This document shows, piece after piece, positions 35,166-46,490 of a stretch of DNA of 64,000 bases (positions within the stretch are counted from its first letter, which is position 1; each line of letters opens with the position of its first letter). The translations under genes were made by a program, and so were the position numbers. The notes below the pieces were generated by a model. The model was not told the origin of the DNA. It was given only the letters and a program-made list of their open reading frames with translations, and did not search any database. Location of the stretch: positions 232,749,512 to 232,813,511 of the forward strand of contig CM060846.1 in assembly GCA_030762175.1 (NCBI GenBank), read 5' to 3'. The stretch is from Metallyticus violacea (Eukaryota; Arthropoda; Insecta; Mantodea; Metallyticidae).

Positions 35166-36373
35166 GCATTACAGAAATAAGGCCCTAAACATGACACCAA
35201 CATAAATGTCACTACAAAAATTTATATTGTAAATGATTCCTGTATCGCCTCCAGGGGGGTAAACGGCGTCCGAATGCCGCCACTGGTGGCGCTGTCAGTA
35301 GGAGCACGCCACTGGTTCCTCGGTTGTCCGTCGACGTGATCTCCACTCCCATGAGACCGTGAATAATGCGATACATATGCAAGCACAACTTAAAAGATCT
35401 ATAAGTTACAGCAGAGATGAGAATAAGAATTATAATAGCGAACAGAATCACCAATACATTGTAAAAGGTATGGAGGCTTGATATGCTACAGTTTTGGGAA
35501 GCTTTCTCATTGCAGTCCCTGTGACCACTAGCATGGGTCTGTTGATTTTTTCATCTGGTAGGACACAAGGCAGCTTCCAAAAATGTTAATTTTCCGCACG
35601 CACGCACGCATATACACACATACATACAGAGTTTATAGTTCTTTATTTTTGTTTATGGCTAAAACTTGAGAGTTTTACCTTCAAGTATAAACTAACTTAG
35701 CTATAATTGATGTATTAAATAATGTGATATCTAACATTTTAAATCCATAAGAATCCAACCCTACTTATTATTTCAACGAATACTGCATACTATGCATACT
35801 AATGTGACAATACTTGGCAAATGCGTAGGTTACCAGTAGATTTCTACCTATAACTTACGACAGTTTGAATACTACACTTGAGATGTTTTGCACATCAAAC
35901 AGAATATGTTAAAATTATTCTATATTAAATGTAGTGGATTAAATTTGACGTAACTAGAAACTAGAATGATCACTATAAATTTGTTGAGAATTTAATAATT
36001 TAAGTAAGGAATTTAGTTCTTTTCACATCACACTTTAGCACCATTATATTGTATGCTGTCCAGTGAGAATAATCAGAACAAATAGTAAAATAATAGAAAG
36101 AATATGCTGGAAACTAACACAGTGAGCAAATTATTCTATACTGATAATAATGTATTACTCTTAGTCTAATTTAATAATAATTTCATTAACAAACTTATAC
36201 TATAAATCCAATAAATATATACCTTGTTACTGAAAATCATTTGCCTTAAAAATAAAAATTTTACTATCTACAATAAACAGGGATATTCTGGATTTTTACA
36301 GAGGGTCTGCTGTTCAACTATAGGGTTTATTTTTCGCTTGATCGATATTTTATAGGTATTACCATACATTCCT
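35166..36373. other. No recognised gene
   Basis: 35.21-35.45 kb is richer in GC and has a minus-strand frame with a hydrophobic start (ILFAIIILILISAVTY), but no family is recognised. A (CGCA)n run sits near 35596. The rest is AT-rich. Confidence 0.35.
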
Positions 36374-38005
36374 ATGAACCAACTGCTAGCCATTCACGCA
36401 ATAGTTAGCCGGCCACCAGCTAATTTAGTACCGCCGGAGAAAGTCAATCGTTTGGCGAGGCGTCAACTTGGGTTTACAGTACAACAAATATACTGGTTTC
36501 ATCGAAGCTTCTCCCAAACGGCACGCAGTGTTTGCAACAGTAAAGCATTTAGTTTGTGCAGTCAAGTCAGTTAGTGATGGAAGTAATGATTGTCTCTCAA
36601 CGCACTAAGTGACACAATAAAGTCCGTACCTCGTTTTAAAAATAAACACGAATACAAGATATTTTGATCTCCAGCACTTATCTCTTCAGAAAGGAACATT
36701 TTCAAGAGGCCTGTCCAACGCAAAAGAAGCGTTCCACAGAAACTTAAAGGAGATGTTTACCTCGATTATTACTCGCCTCAAGATTTTTATTTTCAGATCA
36801 TTTTACTATGATCTACCAGGTATCATCTCTAAGGGCATCAAGTCACATTTTGAGAAAACCAACTAACTTTACTGTGCCATGCGAAAACATTACTAACTGC
36901 TTCAATAAAGGACAACTCAGTTTGTAGTAACTCTATCAAAGAAGCTTGCTCAGCTGTAAGTGAAGCGTTAGGGATTGAAAGTGATACTTTTTATCTGAAA
37001 AAATTCACGTGTTCTTTAGGAAACAGTTGGAACAAAATGTCGTAAACTGATATCAAAGTTAGACAATGTTGTCCGGTATGAGAGGAACCTATGCTGCGGT
37101 AACCTAGCCACCCAACTCTTACACACACACCACCCATGCGTTCACAGCTTCCACCAGATCACTTAGCACACAACCAGCGCATACACTTACAGACACAGAT
37201 AACGCAACAAACTCAGCGCACACAAACATTCGTTGCACATATACGTGACCGCGGACGCAGAGATCATCTCGACACAGAAACAGAGACCGGAGACCACACG
37301 GCAGCAGTGCAACGAGCGACACCACCACTCCTGAACCGTCACCAACGCCCAATGAAACCCGTTACCCAACTCATTCAAACGACGGGCAAAGAACCGGTTC
37401 TGCAGTTAGACTTCCAGCTCCCAAAGGTTTTCGTCCCGCCTGGGTAGTAGTGACACAGGAACAGAGTACTTCTTACTTCATTCATGTTTCATATCAACAG
37501 TTTTCCAGGAAACTCAGTCGATCATGCGGTCAAATATATCAAACGAATTGCTCAACTAGTACAGAATGAACCTTAGATGTCACACAACCACCGCAAACAC
37601 ATACACATATTGACATGACTAGATTACCCAAGCTTAAAGCAGTCTTTTGGAACGGCAGAGGGCACGTTAAACAAAATGAGCTAAAGCACTATCTAATTAT
37701 TAACGATATCTCGGTAGTACTTCTAACCATCAAAAACTGCTTTACAGTATTAGGGTACAAAGTTCATCGTACATATGGACGCCAGGGACGGTACTGCAGT
37801 ATTTGTGCATTGCTCAGTTAAATACTGCGAGGAACATGACGGGGCCACTAGATCACAGCAAGTAACTGCGGTCATCATCAGATTCCAAAATCAACCAGCT
37901 ACGAAAATTGGCGTTTACAATCCTGGACTTAATAAATAGCAAAATAGCAGCTGGCGACTTTAACGGCAAGTGGCCTCGCGGCAGAGATACTCTCTACGAG
38001 TGCCT
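36374..38005 (+). pseudogene. Jockey-type LINE 5' half: ORF1 remains and endonuclease start
   Basis: 37136-37447 is a 103-codon Gln/Thr/Arg-rich frame ending PKVFVPPG, a plausible ORF1 end. ORF2 begins at ATG 37615: TRLPKLKAVFWNGRGHVKQN, then ELKHYLIINDISVVLL and GYKVHRTYGRQGR. In the next frame it has GTAVFVHCSVKYCEE, QQVTAVIIRFQ and IGVYNPG, then IAAGDFNGKW (37950). That is the order of a Jockey-clade endonuclease domain: NANG, GGTA and GDFNAK. It stops near 38005, where Penelope sequence begins. Keeping the 5' end while losing the 3' end is unusual for a LINE. Confidence 0.7.
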
Positions 38006-38450
38006 GGTACTGTTAAATTGTTAGCATCCAAACATTAAATTTATATTGGTCTTAGAGAAAGAAAGTACCTTGCCATTCTTGGATATTCTGATCTGCCGGA
38101 AACCCGACGACTCTCTAATATCAGTCTATCGCAAACCACCCAATAAAGATGGCTGAATACTGTATTAATGAAGGCCATAGACCCGATTTTAACACAACAA
38201 TTATCATTTCCAAGTCCAAAGATATTGGGAACGCACCTTCAAGGAAGCACTGGCCATCAAAGAGAGGAATGATCATAACAGGGACAGATGTCTGCAGATC
38301 AACAGTATCTGGTACTCTATGCTTCCCAAATGTTCCAGAGGAGACCCTGCCCCGATTCAAGAACCGACTAACCTACACGTATTGGACTCTACAACGGATA
38401 GTGGTCCACAGACTCCTGCACAGACTCAATAGTTTTGTTCTTTAATGCTT
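38006..38450 (+). pseudogene. Penelope-like element C-terminal relic with internal deletion
   Basis: The translation at 38022-38140 gives NIKFILVLEKESTLPFLDIL, then ICRKPDDSLISVYRKPP, the E...LPFLD....R..DG....VYRKP motif just after the RT of Penelope-like elements. Directly after it comes INEGHRPDFNTTIII, then FKEALAIKERNDHNRDRCLQ and INSIWYSML, the end of the GIY-YIG endonuclease. The linker and front of the GIY-YIG domain are missing, so a few hundred bases were deleted. It abuts the Jockey endonuclease fragment. Confidence 0.78.
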
Positions 38451-38779
38451 GATGCAGATGAGTCAATAAGAAAAGCAGGCTTTTAACATTTGTCAATTCT
38501 ATCGAGAAGACTAGCCAATCACATAGCTTTACTTGCTATCCATTGAATCCGTCCATTTACAGTATTTTGTGACGATCCGGTAGGTTTCAGCATATCAAAA
38601 CACACCGTAAATTTCAAACATAATGCCAACATAAAATACATTACAAGGTACTGTTTACACTGCAAAAACATTAAAAACCAAATAAATGTCAGCGAAGGGT
38701 ATTCTTGGCAGCAGGAACGTATTGCCATTGTATGGCCCTTATTAGAAAAAAATTAAAACCTTTGTAACGTAAAATATGA

Positions 38780-39260
38780 CAAGGTGTGAATGAAGAAATT
38801 ATATTACAATTTATACAGTCAGATATTGATACTCTAAGAAATTTATTTAACACAAATTCACTAATATTAACTACATCAAAAACAAAAGATATGACCTTCC
38901 ATAAAACAAATCATATGATTAAGCAGTTAGGTTACCTAAATGTTGGTAATGTAATACAACTGGTTAGCAAATTTTCTTTTTAGGGCTATATATAGTTCTA
39001 CTAAATTAGCAAAAGCATATTTCTGATATTAATAGGAAAATTTGTACTGCCTAGATTTAGACACCTAAATATCTCAAATATGTACACACTCGTTTTACAT
39101 ACATGAATATTATACGGCAATGCTGCATGAAAACTCAACTACAACAATTACAAGTGTTACAAAATAGAGCTATAACAATCCTACATTGTTTAGATCATTT
39201 CACTCATATTGAACAGTATAATCGATTACTGAAATTTTATATATAGAAATATTTCTTTCA
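38780..39260 (+). pseudogene. CR1/Jockey-type LINE RT palm-to-thumb fragment
   Basis: Frame 38786-38983 has LQFIQSDIDTLRNLFNTNSL and ILTTSKTKDMTFHK, matching the stretch after FADD (D...L..WF..N.L.LN..KTK.M.F). Further on, translation gives QLQQLQVLQNRAITILHC followed by FTHIEQYNRLL, the LNKLQ.LQNRA.R post-RT block. Stops lie between the two pieces. Confidence 0.65.
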
Positions 39261-39316
39261 TACTAGCTGTGTGTAGGTCATGTTGGAAATGAAGAATTTG
39301 ACTTGAAAAATTCAGG

Positions 39317-39387
39317 TTATAGCTGGGATTCAAACCATGGATATTCAGCCTTCCATGTTGACATTCTAACCAAATGAGCTACCATGT
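39317..39387 (-). repeat. tRNA-like sequence, possibly a third SINE head
   Basis: The minus strand shows an A box GTAGCTCATTTGGTTAGAAT and a B box GGTTTGAATCCC about 30 bp further on, but the stems do not pair well enough for a working tRNA. It is a tRNA pseudogene or SINE head. Only one copy was seen. Confidence 0.5.
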
Positions 39388-39734
39388 TTCTTCAAAGCAT
39401 GGAACATGAACCTGTCTTATTTGATTCTATATACCCTGGAGACTTCTGTAAGTTTTATGAGAAGTTTTACCCATATCAATGTGTTCAACATTTTCTTCTT
39501 TACAATTTGTTTACCAAATACAAAATAATGCACCACAATACACTGTGATCAGTGATGCTTTTCCCAGCATTGCAGTATTTTTCCTGTGAGCAAGACCCCA
39601 CTCATTCGCTGCACCATGAAGGGAGTAGCAAGCCTGCTTGCTTACCTGTTGAGCTTGCTGACTGTTGCAGTCATAGCACCGCTATTCCCGATTGTGTATT
39701 GTGATGTTCGTTTTTTAATTCAACACTATATATA

Positions 39735-40790
39735 GTATATTATGGCTCATGTGTTTACAACCGCACAGCATGACTTCATGTACATTCATATGTGTCAGCT
39801 CATGAAGTTCAAAGACTGTTTCAAGCAAGATTCCCAATTGTAGCAGCTCTAGATTGTAAAACAGTCCACGATGTGTATGATAAATTTCAGGAAATTGGAA
39901 GTGCACAGCCTAAGGAACCAAAAAAGTAGTACAGGATTCTCATGAAAAATGATTACATGATATTGGTGAGTGTTTAGAAAATTTCTCCTAGAAAATGTCA
40001 TCTTGCACAATAAGTGCGATTTTAAATGACTCTATGCAAAAGGCTCCTAAATTATTGCTCTTCAAGCCATATAAAATACCTGTGGCACATCCTTTTCAGC
40101 CAGGTGACCCCCATATGTAGGTGCACATTTTATGAGTAGATTCTTGAAAATGTGTACAATGGACAACATTTAAAATTCTTTTTGCCCTGGTTCCATCTCC
40201 ATGTTTATGTGTGAACTCAAAAAGATTGTTACATAAGCACTGATATACCTGACTTTGTACATGGTACTTTTCATGATGAACAAATCAGTGTATGGTGTGC
40301 CATCAGTGGTGAAAAAATAATAGGATCCTTTTTTTTTTTTTTGGAGCATACAGTAGATTCTGTTACTGATGAATATCATATTAACCCTTTTTTCCGAAAA
40401 TTAACCGACAGGGAGCATGATCATTTTTTCAAAAGGACTCCGTCATTGCTCATACTGCAAATAATTTCATGAGAGCAATTTACAATGTGTTTCTACAGAG
40501 TCATTAGTAGGATTTGTGGCCCTCCTGGTCCTCTGATGCAACCGCCTACAACTTTATCTCTGAAATAAATTAAAAACTGCTGTGTACAAGATGAACCTGC
40601 ACAGTATACAAGAACTCAAAAAGATAATATTCTTTAGGAAATTGTACAGATTTTTCAAAATGAAATATAGCGAGTAATGAAATAATTTCCTAAAGAGATG
40701 CAAAAAATGTGTGAAGAATAAAGGCAAGCAATTTCAACATCTCCTTTGATAATTTGGTAATAAATGAGGCTCTTAAATTGGTTTGTGTAT
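39735..40790 (+). pseudogene. Tc1/mariner-superfamily transposase relic
   Basis: Pieces in order over three frames: FTTAQHDFMYIHMCQLMKFK near 39750; ARFPIVAALDCKTVHDVYDKF near 39820 fits the helix-turn-helix; EQISVWCAISGEKIIGSFFF near 40280 is the SVWCAIS...IIGP.FF block between catalytic residues; and LKTAVYKMNLHSIQELKK, then KRCKKCVKNKGKQFQHLL near 40690 fit the C-terminal end. Frameshifts throughout and the DDE residues not all visible. Dead copy. Confidence 0.68.
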
Positions 40791-41339
40791 TGCTGTATGG
40801 TTGAATTGCATTATTGTTTTACCCTCCCACTAATCCCCTTGACCCGGCTGGCCAGCTAACGCGCAATGGGCTTGCCCATAGGCAAAGTACTAGGGGAGTG
40901 GAAAATGAAACTAATTGCATGGTAGTGTAACATTTACTTTAAATAAAGATATACATAATTATAACACCAGAGGAGCAGATGACCTTAATAGATGTTCTAA
41001 TAATACAACAAAATATGGGACAAAAAGCCTTTTGACCTTAATTACTTTAGAATTCAATTAACTTCTAGCAGATTTAAAAATAATAAAGTTCCTTTTTTAA
41101 ATTGTATTTAGGAAGCTATAGACAAAGGAGTGATAATATATCCTACTAGAATGCACTTAATAAATTCTAATCATAACTAAAAACCCATTAAAATATGCAA
41201 ATAAAAATGCAAACAATATTATTAAGAAATGTATTTACAGAACTATTGAAAAGGTTATCAATTTAGAACTGACAAACCTTTCAGGATATATGAAATGAAA
41301 TGGGAATCAAACATGATCTCGTCAACTCTTTGGTGTGTT

Positions 41340-41343
<4 letters not shown>
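40791..41343. other. AT-rich, nothing recognised
   Basis: A short GC-richer patch at 40835-40900 has no assignment. Confidence 0.45.

Positions 41344-41386
<43 letters not shown>
41344..41386. repeat. (TC)n microsatellite
   Basis: 43 bases of TC units at the 3' end of the adjacent SINE. Confidence 0.95.
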
Positions 41387-41388
<2 letters not shown>

Positions 41389-41656
41389 GGTGTTTAATAC
41401 CCGTTTTAACTACTGAGGCAGGTAGTGGGCACTGATGATACATATGATGATGATGATGATGATTATTATTATTTATTTATTTTTTTAAAGGAAGAACCTA
41501 ATTTTAGGTACCTCTCTAGTATTTGCCATTTTATAAGGACTGAGGAAAACCGGAAAAAAACTCAAAGTCAGGGAGAGTGGTCCTGGTGGAAATCAAACCC
41601 CAGACCTCTCACTCACAAGTCTGCACCTTAACGACCTTGGCCACTGGTGGCAGTTT
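41387..41656 (-). repeat. SINE, Leu/Ser-tRNA-type family, with internal (GAT)n
   Basis: The body is recognisable (GTTTAATACCCGTTTTAACT, AAGGACTGAGGAAAACC) and the head has CCTTAACGACCTTGGCCACT. The TTCATTTCATGTATCA segment has been replaced by a GAT/ATT run (41440-41472). Confidence 0.88.
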
Positions 41657-42199
41657 TGATGTGTGTGCCCCTAACATCAATATGAGGTTATTCCATTTAC
41701 TTGAGCTATGGATCATCAAGGATTTTCACATCATTTTAATGTTAGTTATCCATCTATTTGTCATGAGATGGTAAGATTCCTGACAACATGTTGGATGTTT
41801 CTGCATTAGATCCGCAGTGAAATGATTTTTCTCTACTCTTTCATGTCCACACCAACAAAGATTCACTTTAGTCTAACTATCCAAATGAGTGCCTGGGGGT
41901 TTAGAGATGGCTGGAGCATAAATCCATGGATTCAAATAAATGATGCCTTAGCACTGCTCCTCCAAAGATTTGTCAAGTCTATTTAGGGGATCATCTAGCG
42001 TAATCTATTCCCATATTTCCAATTACTGATGCTACTGTGCCACTTCTTGTCTTCAAGATTATTTCAAGTTTTGATTATTTCTCTTTGATTATTGAAGTTT
42101 GCTGATGGCAAGGGCTGGTGAGAGTTATTTCTTCATGCACTTATTAATGAGAACTGCCATACTAGTTTCTATAGCACTATTATATAGGGATACTATTAT
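41657..42199. other. Nothing recognised
   Basis: No feature was seen. Confidence 0.4.
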
Positions 42200-42860
42200 A
42201 AAGGCATACATTCAAATTACAGACCTATTTCACTTTTAACCTCAATCTCAGTTTTCAAAGCTATATATAACTGCATCATACATTATTTAAATTCAAATAA
42301 TATCCTAATGTCATCTCAGTTTGGTTTAAGAGCATGAATGTTAGTTGTCAATGCTACATTTGAACTAACCTTGAAGTACTAAATGCTCTTAATATAGAGA
42401 ACTAGCATTAGGGTCTTTCTGTGACTTATACAAAGCAAAAGTCAATATAAACAATGAAATGATACTGCAAAAATTACACTTTTATGGCTAGACAAACCTT
42501 CACAAAATTGGTTTGCCTCCTATATAATAAACAGAACTCAAAGACTGTAATACATTGCCAATAACAGATTTAATATGACAAGGAGTTCCATAGAAATTAA
42601 TACTGGACTCCTTGCTCTTCTTGATTTTCATTAATGCTTACCATATAGTCTTAGCAATGAATATAAAGTAATGTTTTTCACAGATGATACTAGGGTATTA
42701 ATATTCATAATTTTGTAGATCCTAATGAATAATCTTAATATTCTCCTCTTCATGACCAAGCATATATTTATTTTTGTCACCTGGATGATAATTATGATAG
42801 CTTCAATGTTTAGATGCTTTAGCACTCATACATAGTGCATAATCATGATACTACACATAC
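42200..42860 (+). pseudogene. CR1/Jockey-type LINE RT relic
   Basis: The translation gives NYRPISLLTSISVFKAIYNC, then LNSNNILMSSQFGL, VVNATFELTLKVLNALN, SYIINRTQRL, and FTDDTRVLI at about 42676-42705. These are RT motifs in order, with FTDD standing for FADD. The D-bearing palm block and GVPQGS are damaged and frameshifts are frequent. Confidence 0.72.
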
Positions 42861-43487
42861 ATAGAACTAATTTATGTAAACCAGCAAATGCATTAATACT
42901 TTCCCAGGAGAGATGCTATTTATTCTGCAGTGCAGGTATATAATGGCATTGCAGCTTATGTAAAATTATTGGATGAGCAATGAAACCACACTGTGGCCTC
43001 TAATCATTTCTCCATTTTATAATATGATGGCTTACTTAAATATCAATGCAAAATAAACTTCAGTGCATTCCCTTACTGCTTTAGTCACTAAAATAAATTC
43101 CTTTTGTTGTACGGCATGTTCTACATCTTAGAGCCTCACTCATTAAGGAATCAACAGATCAAGTTTTATCATTTATCACATTCATGATGATAACACTGCA
43201 CAGGATTATAAGATAATGTTAAATGTGTAATACTATATATAATAAAGGAAGATAAAGAGATGGGATGAGAGAGCTAAAATATTGTACTTCTAAATACATA
43301 ATGAGAAACAATGCATTTAAAGAAAATTTATAATTTCTGAGAATTTAATTTTATACAAATATGCAATCTATTTAATAAAATATACAACAACAGTAAACAA
43401 ACTTTAAACAAATATATTTACATAACGTTTTTCAGTCATGTTGATGGTGAACTTTAGCAATGGCAACTACTTGCATGCTATTTCTGG
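42861..43487. other. AT-rich; downstream flank of MPC1
   Basis: Includes the presumed 3' UTR of MPC1 below 43488. The remainder may be decayed LINE 3' sequence. Confidence 0.4.
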
Positions 43488-43693
43488 TCAGTCCTTAGTT
43501 TTGGTTTCCTTTGCTGCATTTGCTATTTTAGTCTTGAGCAGTTCTCTGTCACCAAGATAATGGTAGTTGAAAAAACGGCCCAGTTGAACAAGCTGTGCAC
43601 ATTCATTCGTAACATGGCATGCAAACAGTAACATGTTTCTTGGCTGAACTTTTATAGCAAATCTCATGAACATTAGTGAATATAGGCACAGTG
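43488..43693 (-). CDS. MPC1: MPC1 last coding exon
   Basis: This 206-bp terminal exon begins after a TTTGTTTTCAG acceptor (AG = complement of 43694-43695). It reads [20 protein letters not shown] and then [20 protein letters not shown], ending at TGA (43488-43490). The FMRFA.KVQPRN and LLFACH.TN blocks are hallmark MPC1 residues in the second and third transmembrane regions. The tail after GRFFNYHYL is about 25 residues, rich in lysine and ending KETKTKD, which is somewhat longer than the tails I know from fly or human MPC1. A possible ATTAAA polyadenylation signal lies on the minus strand at 43371-43376. Joined to the 58.4-kb exon, it gives about 102 residues of continuous MPC1 with no stop, so the locus looks functional. 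Confidence 0.93.
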
Positions 43694-44152
43694 CTGAAAA
43701 CAAATAAAGCAACATTAGTTTTATGAATATTCAGTGAAAAAGTAAAAGTCTTCTATTTATTCTGAACTTATTTAAACATAAAAAATGCGCATTATTTGTA
43801 TTCAATGCATGTTTGAAATAAAGTCAACTATTACCAAATTAACACATTTTTGAGCTTTGGTATTACCCCCTTCAAACATACTGCCATATTGTAATACCAT
43901 TTGCCTGTTATAACAGCCATGACAAATTTTCTCATGCTTAATTTACTGTACATTAATATAATTTTAGTGCAAGAAACTTTATGAAATTTTGTTCTTCAAA
44001 CCAATATAAGAGCAAGAAAATAAAAAAAACATGAAAAAGGTGTAAGTTATAAAGAATGTCATTTAATGGAATTTAATAACAAGCATCCCTATTCAGGAAG
44101 CTACTGAGGACAGGAAAAATTATAAAATAGAGTTTATAATGAACAACGGAAG

Positions 44153-44193
44153 AGATTATATGAATCTAATGTATTATTAGATTCATATAATCT
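44153..44193. repeat. Perfect 18-bp inverted repeat, 5-nt loop
   Basis: AGATTATATGAATCTAAT (44153-44170) and its exact reverse complement (44176-44193) flank GTATT. It lies inside the MPC1 intron. Confidence 0.9.
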
Positions 44194-44565
44194 ATAATAT
44201 TCATTATAATACATTATATTAACTATATAAAAAGGCTTTTCAGTTATAAGCTCTTAAGGGATGTATGGAAAAAAAACATATAATTAGTGTTTTGTCTCAA
44301 AAGTCTGGAATCAGAGCAAATTCCTGTATTTCCTTCTCTTTCCAGGTAAATGGATATGAGCCCCAGCTAGATGAATGCACCATAGTCATTTTGCTGGTTG
44401 GCAGTTTAGTGAAGTGGTTGAGAATTTGAACTGTTTACATCCTTAAATGCAACCTATCACACTAGGTAGGCTGAACAAGCTTGACAAAGGTTATAAGAGA
44501 CAGGAAGCATGAATGATAAAACCTCAAAGTGGTCAGCAAAGAAGTGCCATTGATGCAGAGACCAG

Positions 44566-44822
44566 TTTTTTTTTTAATAGTATTTAACACCAGTTTAAAC
44601 TACTGAGACATTACAGGCCATGGACACTGATGATACACAACATGAAATGATACATTGGAAAAGGATTTTTTTTAATAGATGAAAGTGCTCCAGGCCTCAG
44701 TTTTTAGGGTACTTCCCTGGTATTTTCCATTTATGGGGACTGAGAAAATCCTGGAAAAAATCTCAGGGAGGAGGGTCTTCATGAGTTCGTGCCTTAATGA
44801 CCTTAGTCACATGTGGCTGTGA
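44566..44822 (-). repeat. SINE, Leu/Ser-tRNA-type family, head partly deleted
   Basis: The body is complete. The B-box segment is deleted (GAGGAGGGTCTTCATGAGTT joins body to A box). The flanking direct repeat is AGAGAC[C/T]AG at 44557-44565 and 44823-44831. Confidence 0.85.
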
Positions 44823-44856
44823 AGAGACTAGCATTGCTGCTTTAGTGTCATATGTT

Positions 44857-45140
44857 TTTTGTTTTTTTGCTTATTTACAGATGCTCTTTAACATCTCAGG
44901 TCATCAGCGTCCCGGCGTGAAATGGCCGATCAATTTTGTTCAGAGGCCTCTTTTTTTAGGCTTGAGGTTCTTTTTGCGCCGTAAATCTACAACATGGGAC
45001 TCAGGGCTTTACTTCCCTTCAGAAGGAAGTCATACTTAGGATTTTTACGCCCAAAAAAATCCATCGGTCCTGGCCAGGTTGGAACCTGCGATCTTGGGAT
45101 TAGCAGGCTAATGGTTACCACTACACCACCAGAACCGACA
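44857..45140 (-). repeat. SINE, Arg-tRNA-type family, full length with TSD
   Basis: The body has TACTTCCCTTCAGAAGGAAG and the head complement has TAATGGTTACCACTACACCA. A perfect 10-bp target-site duplication, GTCATATGTT, lies at 44847-44856 and 45141-45150. It sits 26 bp from the preceding SINE. Confidence 0.92.
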
Positions 45141-45409
45141 GTCATATGTTAAGAGCCCTATGAGGTAAATTGGTGCATGTCCATGCAAACAGGCACATCC
45201 ATCCTGAAGTTGCTTATATGGCATCATCCCAAACTACAGCTAAAGCAAAAGTTAAATGAAGACAACCCTTAGGGGTGTATACAATATATAAACTGCAAAT
45301 GAGACATTCCCATTCCAAGTATTGATTTTCCATGAGGTAATAAATTTTTGTGTCAGGCAAAGTTAATCATCATAATTCCTGTCACTGTCTCCTGTACACT
45401 GATTCTGGT

Positions 45410-45660
45410 TGGAGCCAAGCAAGGAGCAATGAAAATGGAAGAATTGGATTATTGGTAAATTTTTTTTTGGAGATCACAGGCCACAGTTACCTAAACATTT
45501 TGGATTCATTGTCCAGCATTCTGGATCCAGAAGATGAGTATCTGGTTCCAACAGGACAGTGAGAAAACTTTATCACCACTGAAAATGGACACCACAGAAA
45601 TGCTGAGTAACTACCTGATTCCAACTTTCCTTTTTTATCTTTTGGGGCACTGTACAGCCA
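45410..45660 (+). pseudogene. Possible mariner transposase scrap
   Basis: The translation gives NFFLEITGHSYLNILDSLSS and, after a frameshift near 45535, WFQQDSEKTLSPLKM. The WFQQDGATAHT box around the second catalytic Asp is the only strong cue. The rest is too decayed to place. Confidence 0.35.
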
Positions 45661-46269
45661 TGGTATAAATAGATAAGATTTTTTTTGTAGCATCTAGCAT
45701 TACAAAGTCATTAACGGCATCATATCTTTCTGGGAAACTTTTAATATTATATAGAATACAACATAAGAAACCACAAAAAGAATAAACACAAAATTCCCAA
45801 ACATAGGAAAAAAAAAAAAAATAGTGTAAGAATTGCAATAGGTATTAACAATCAGGAATAACTAGATGCACATGATGTTGCCTTCAAAAGACAAAAGAAA
45901 CTAATAGCACATATGCAGATTTGAAATATGTAGGAACTGAAAACAAAAAGTCAGGATTATAAAGCATCAAAGTTACATGAGATTGACAAAATAGCCAGAT
46001 AGAACAAGTTTGAGAGTGATAAACAATGGCACCAAAATTTATAAATGATGAAATTTCAGACCGAACAAAATATGTACCGTATTGGATTATCATGCTGATC
46101 ATGTGTTGGTACCTATTGTTCCATTCAAAAAAGGGTGCTTCCTGTGAGGGAAGGGAAGTTTTAATTATCAAGGAGAATTTCAAGTAAGTACACTTATTTC
46201 CCAACAGGAGTAGAGGGACAGGTGGTAAGCCTATTTTGCCTTCAAGCCATCTCACAGGGAACTGAGGTA
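45661..46269. other. Intron filler, nothing recognised
   Basis: A 123-codon minus-strand frame (45884-46255) shows no domain. Confidence 0.4.
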
Positions 46270-46490
46270 TTTCTTAAATGTGAAATCGCCGGCAATTTTT
46301 TCTAAGGACCTCAGGTATGGAGTTCTTTAATATACTGTAAATCTATGACACAGGATTCATAGCTTAAAGACACTTCTGAAGGACATGCGCTTGAGATTTT
46401 TATGCCCTGAAAAATTCTCTGCCAGATTTGAACCCATGAACCTTGAATTCAGAGGAGAGCATGCTACTCCCAGAACACTGAGTTCAACCT
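46270..46490 (-). repeat. SINE, Arg-tRNA-type family, old diverged copy
   Basis: It keeps the order TCGCCGGC-like, GTAAATCTATGACACAGGA, CTGAAGGACAT, GATTTTTATGCCCTGAAAAA and GATTTGAACCCATGAACCTT, with many changes. Confidence 0.6.

Noticed and set aside
35580..35600. A shared TCCAAAAATGTTAATTT block with the LTR-like region (31261) as a second LTR.
   Set aside because: Similarity ends after about 17 bases on both sides, too short to call an LTR copy.
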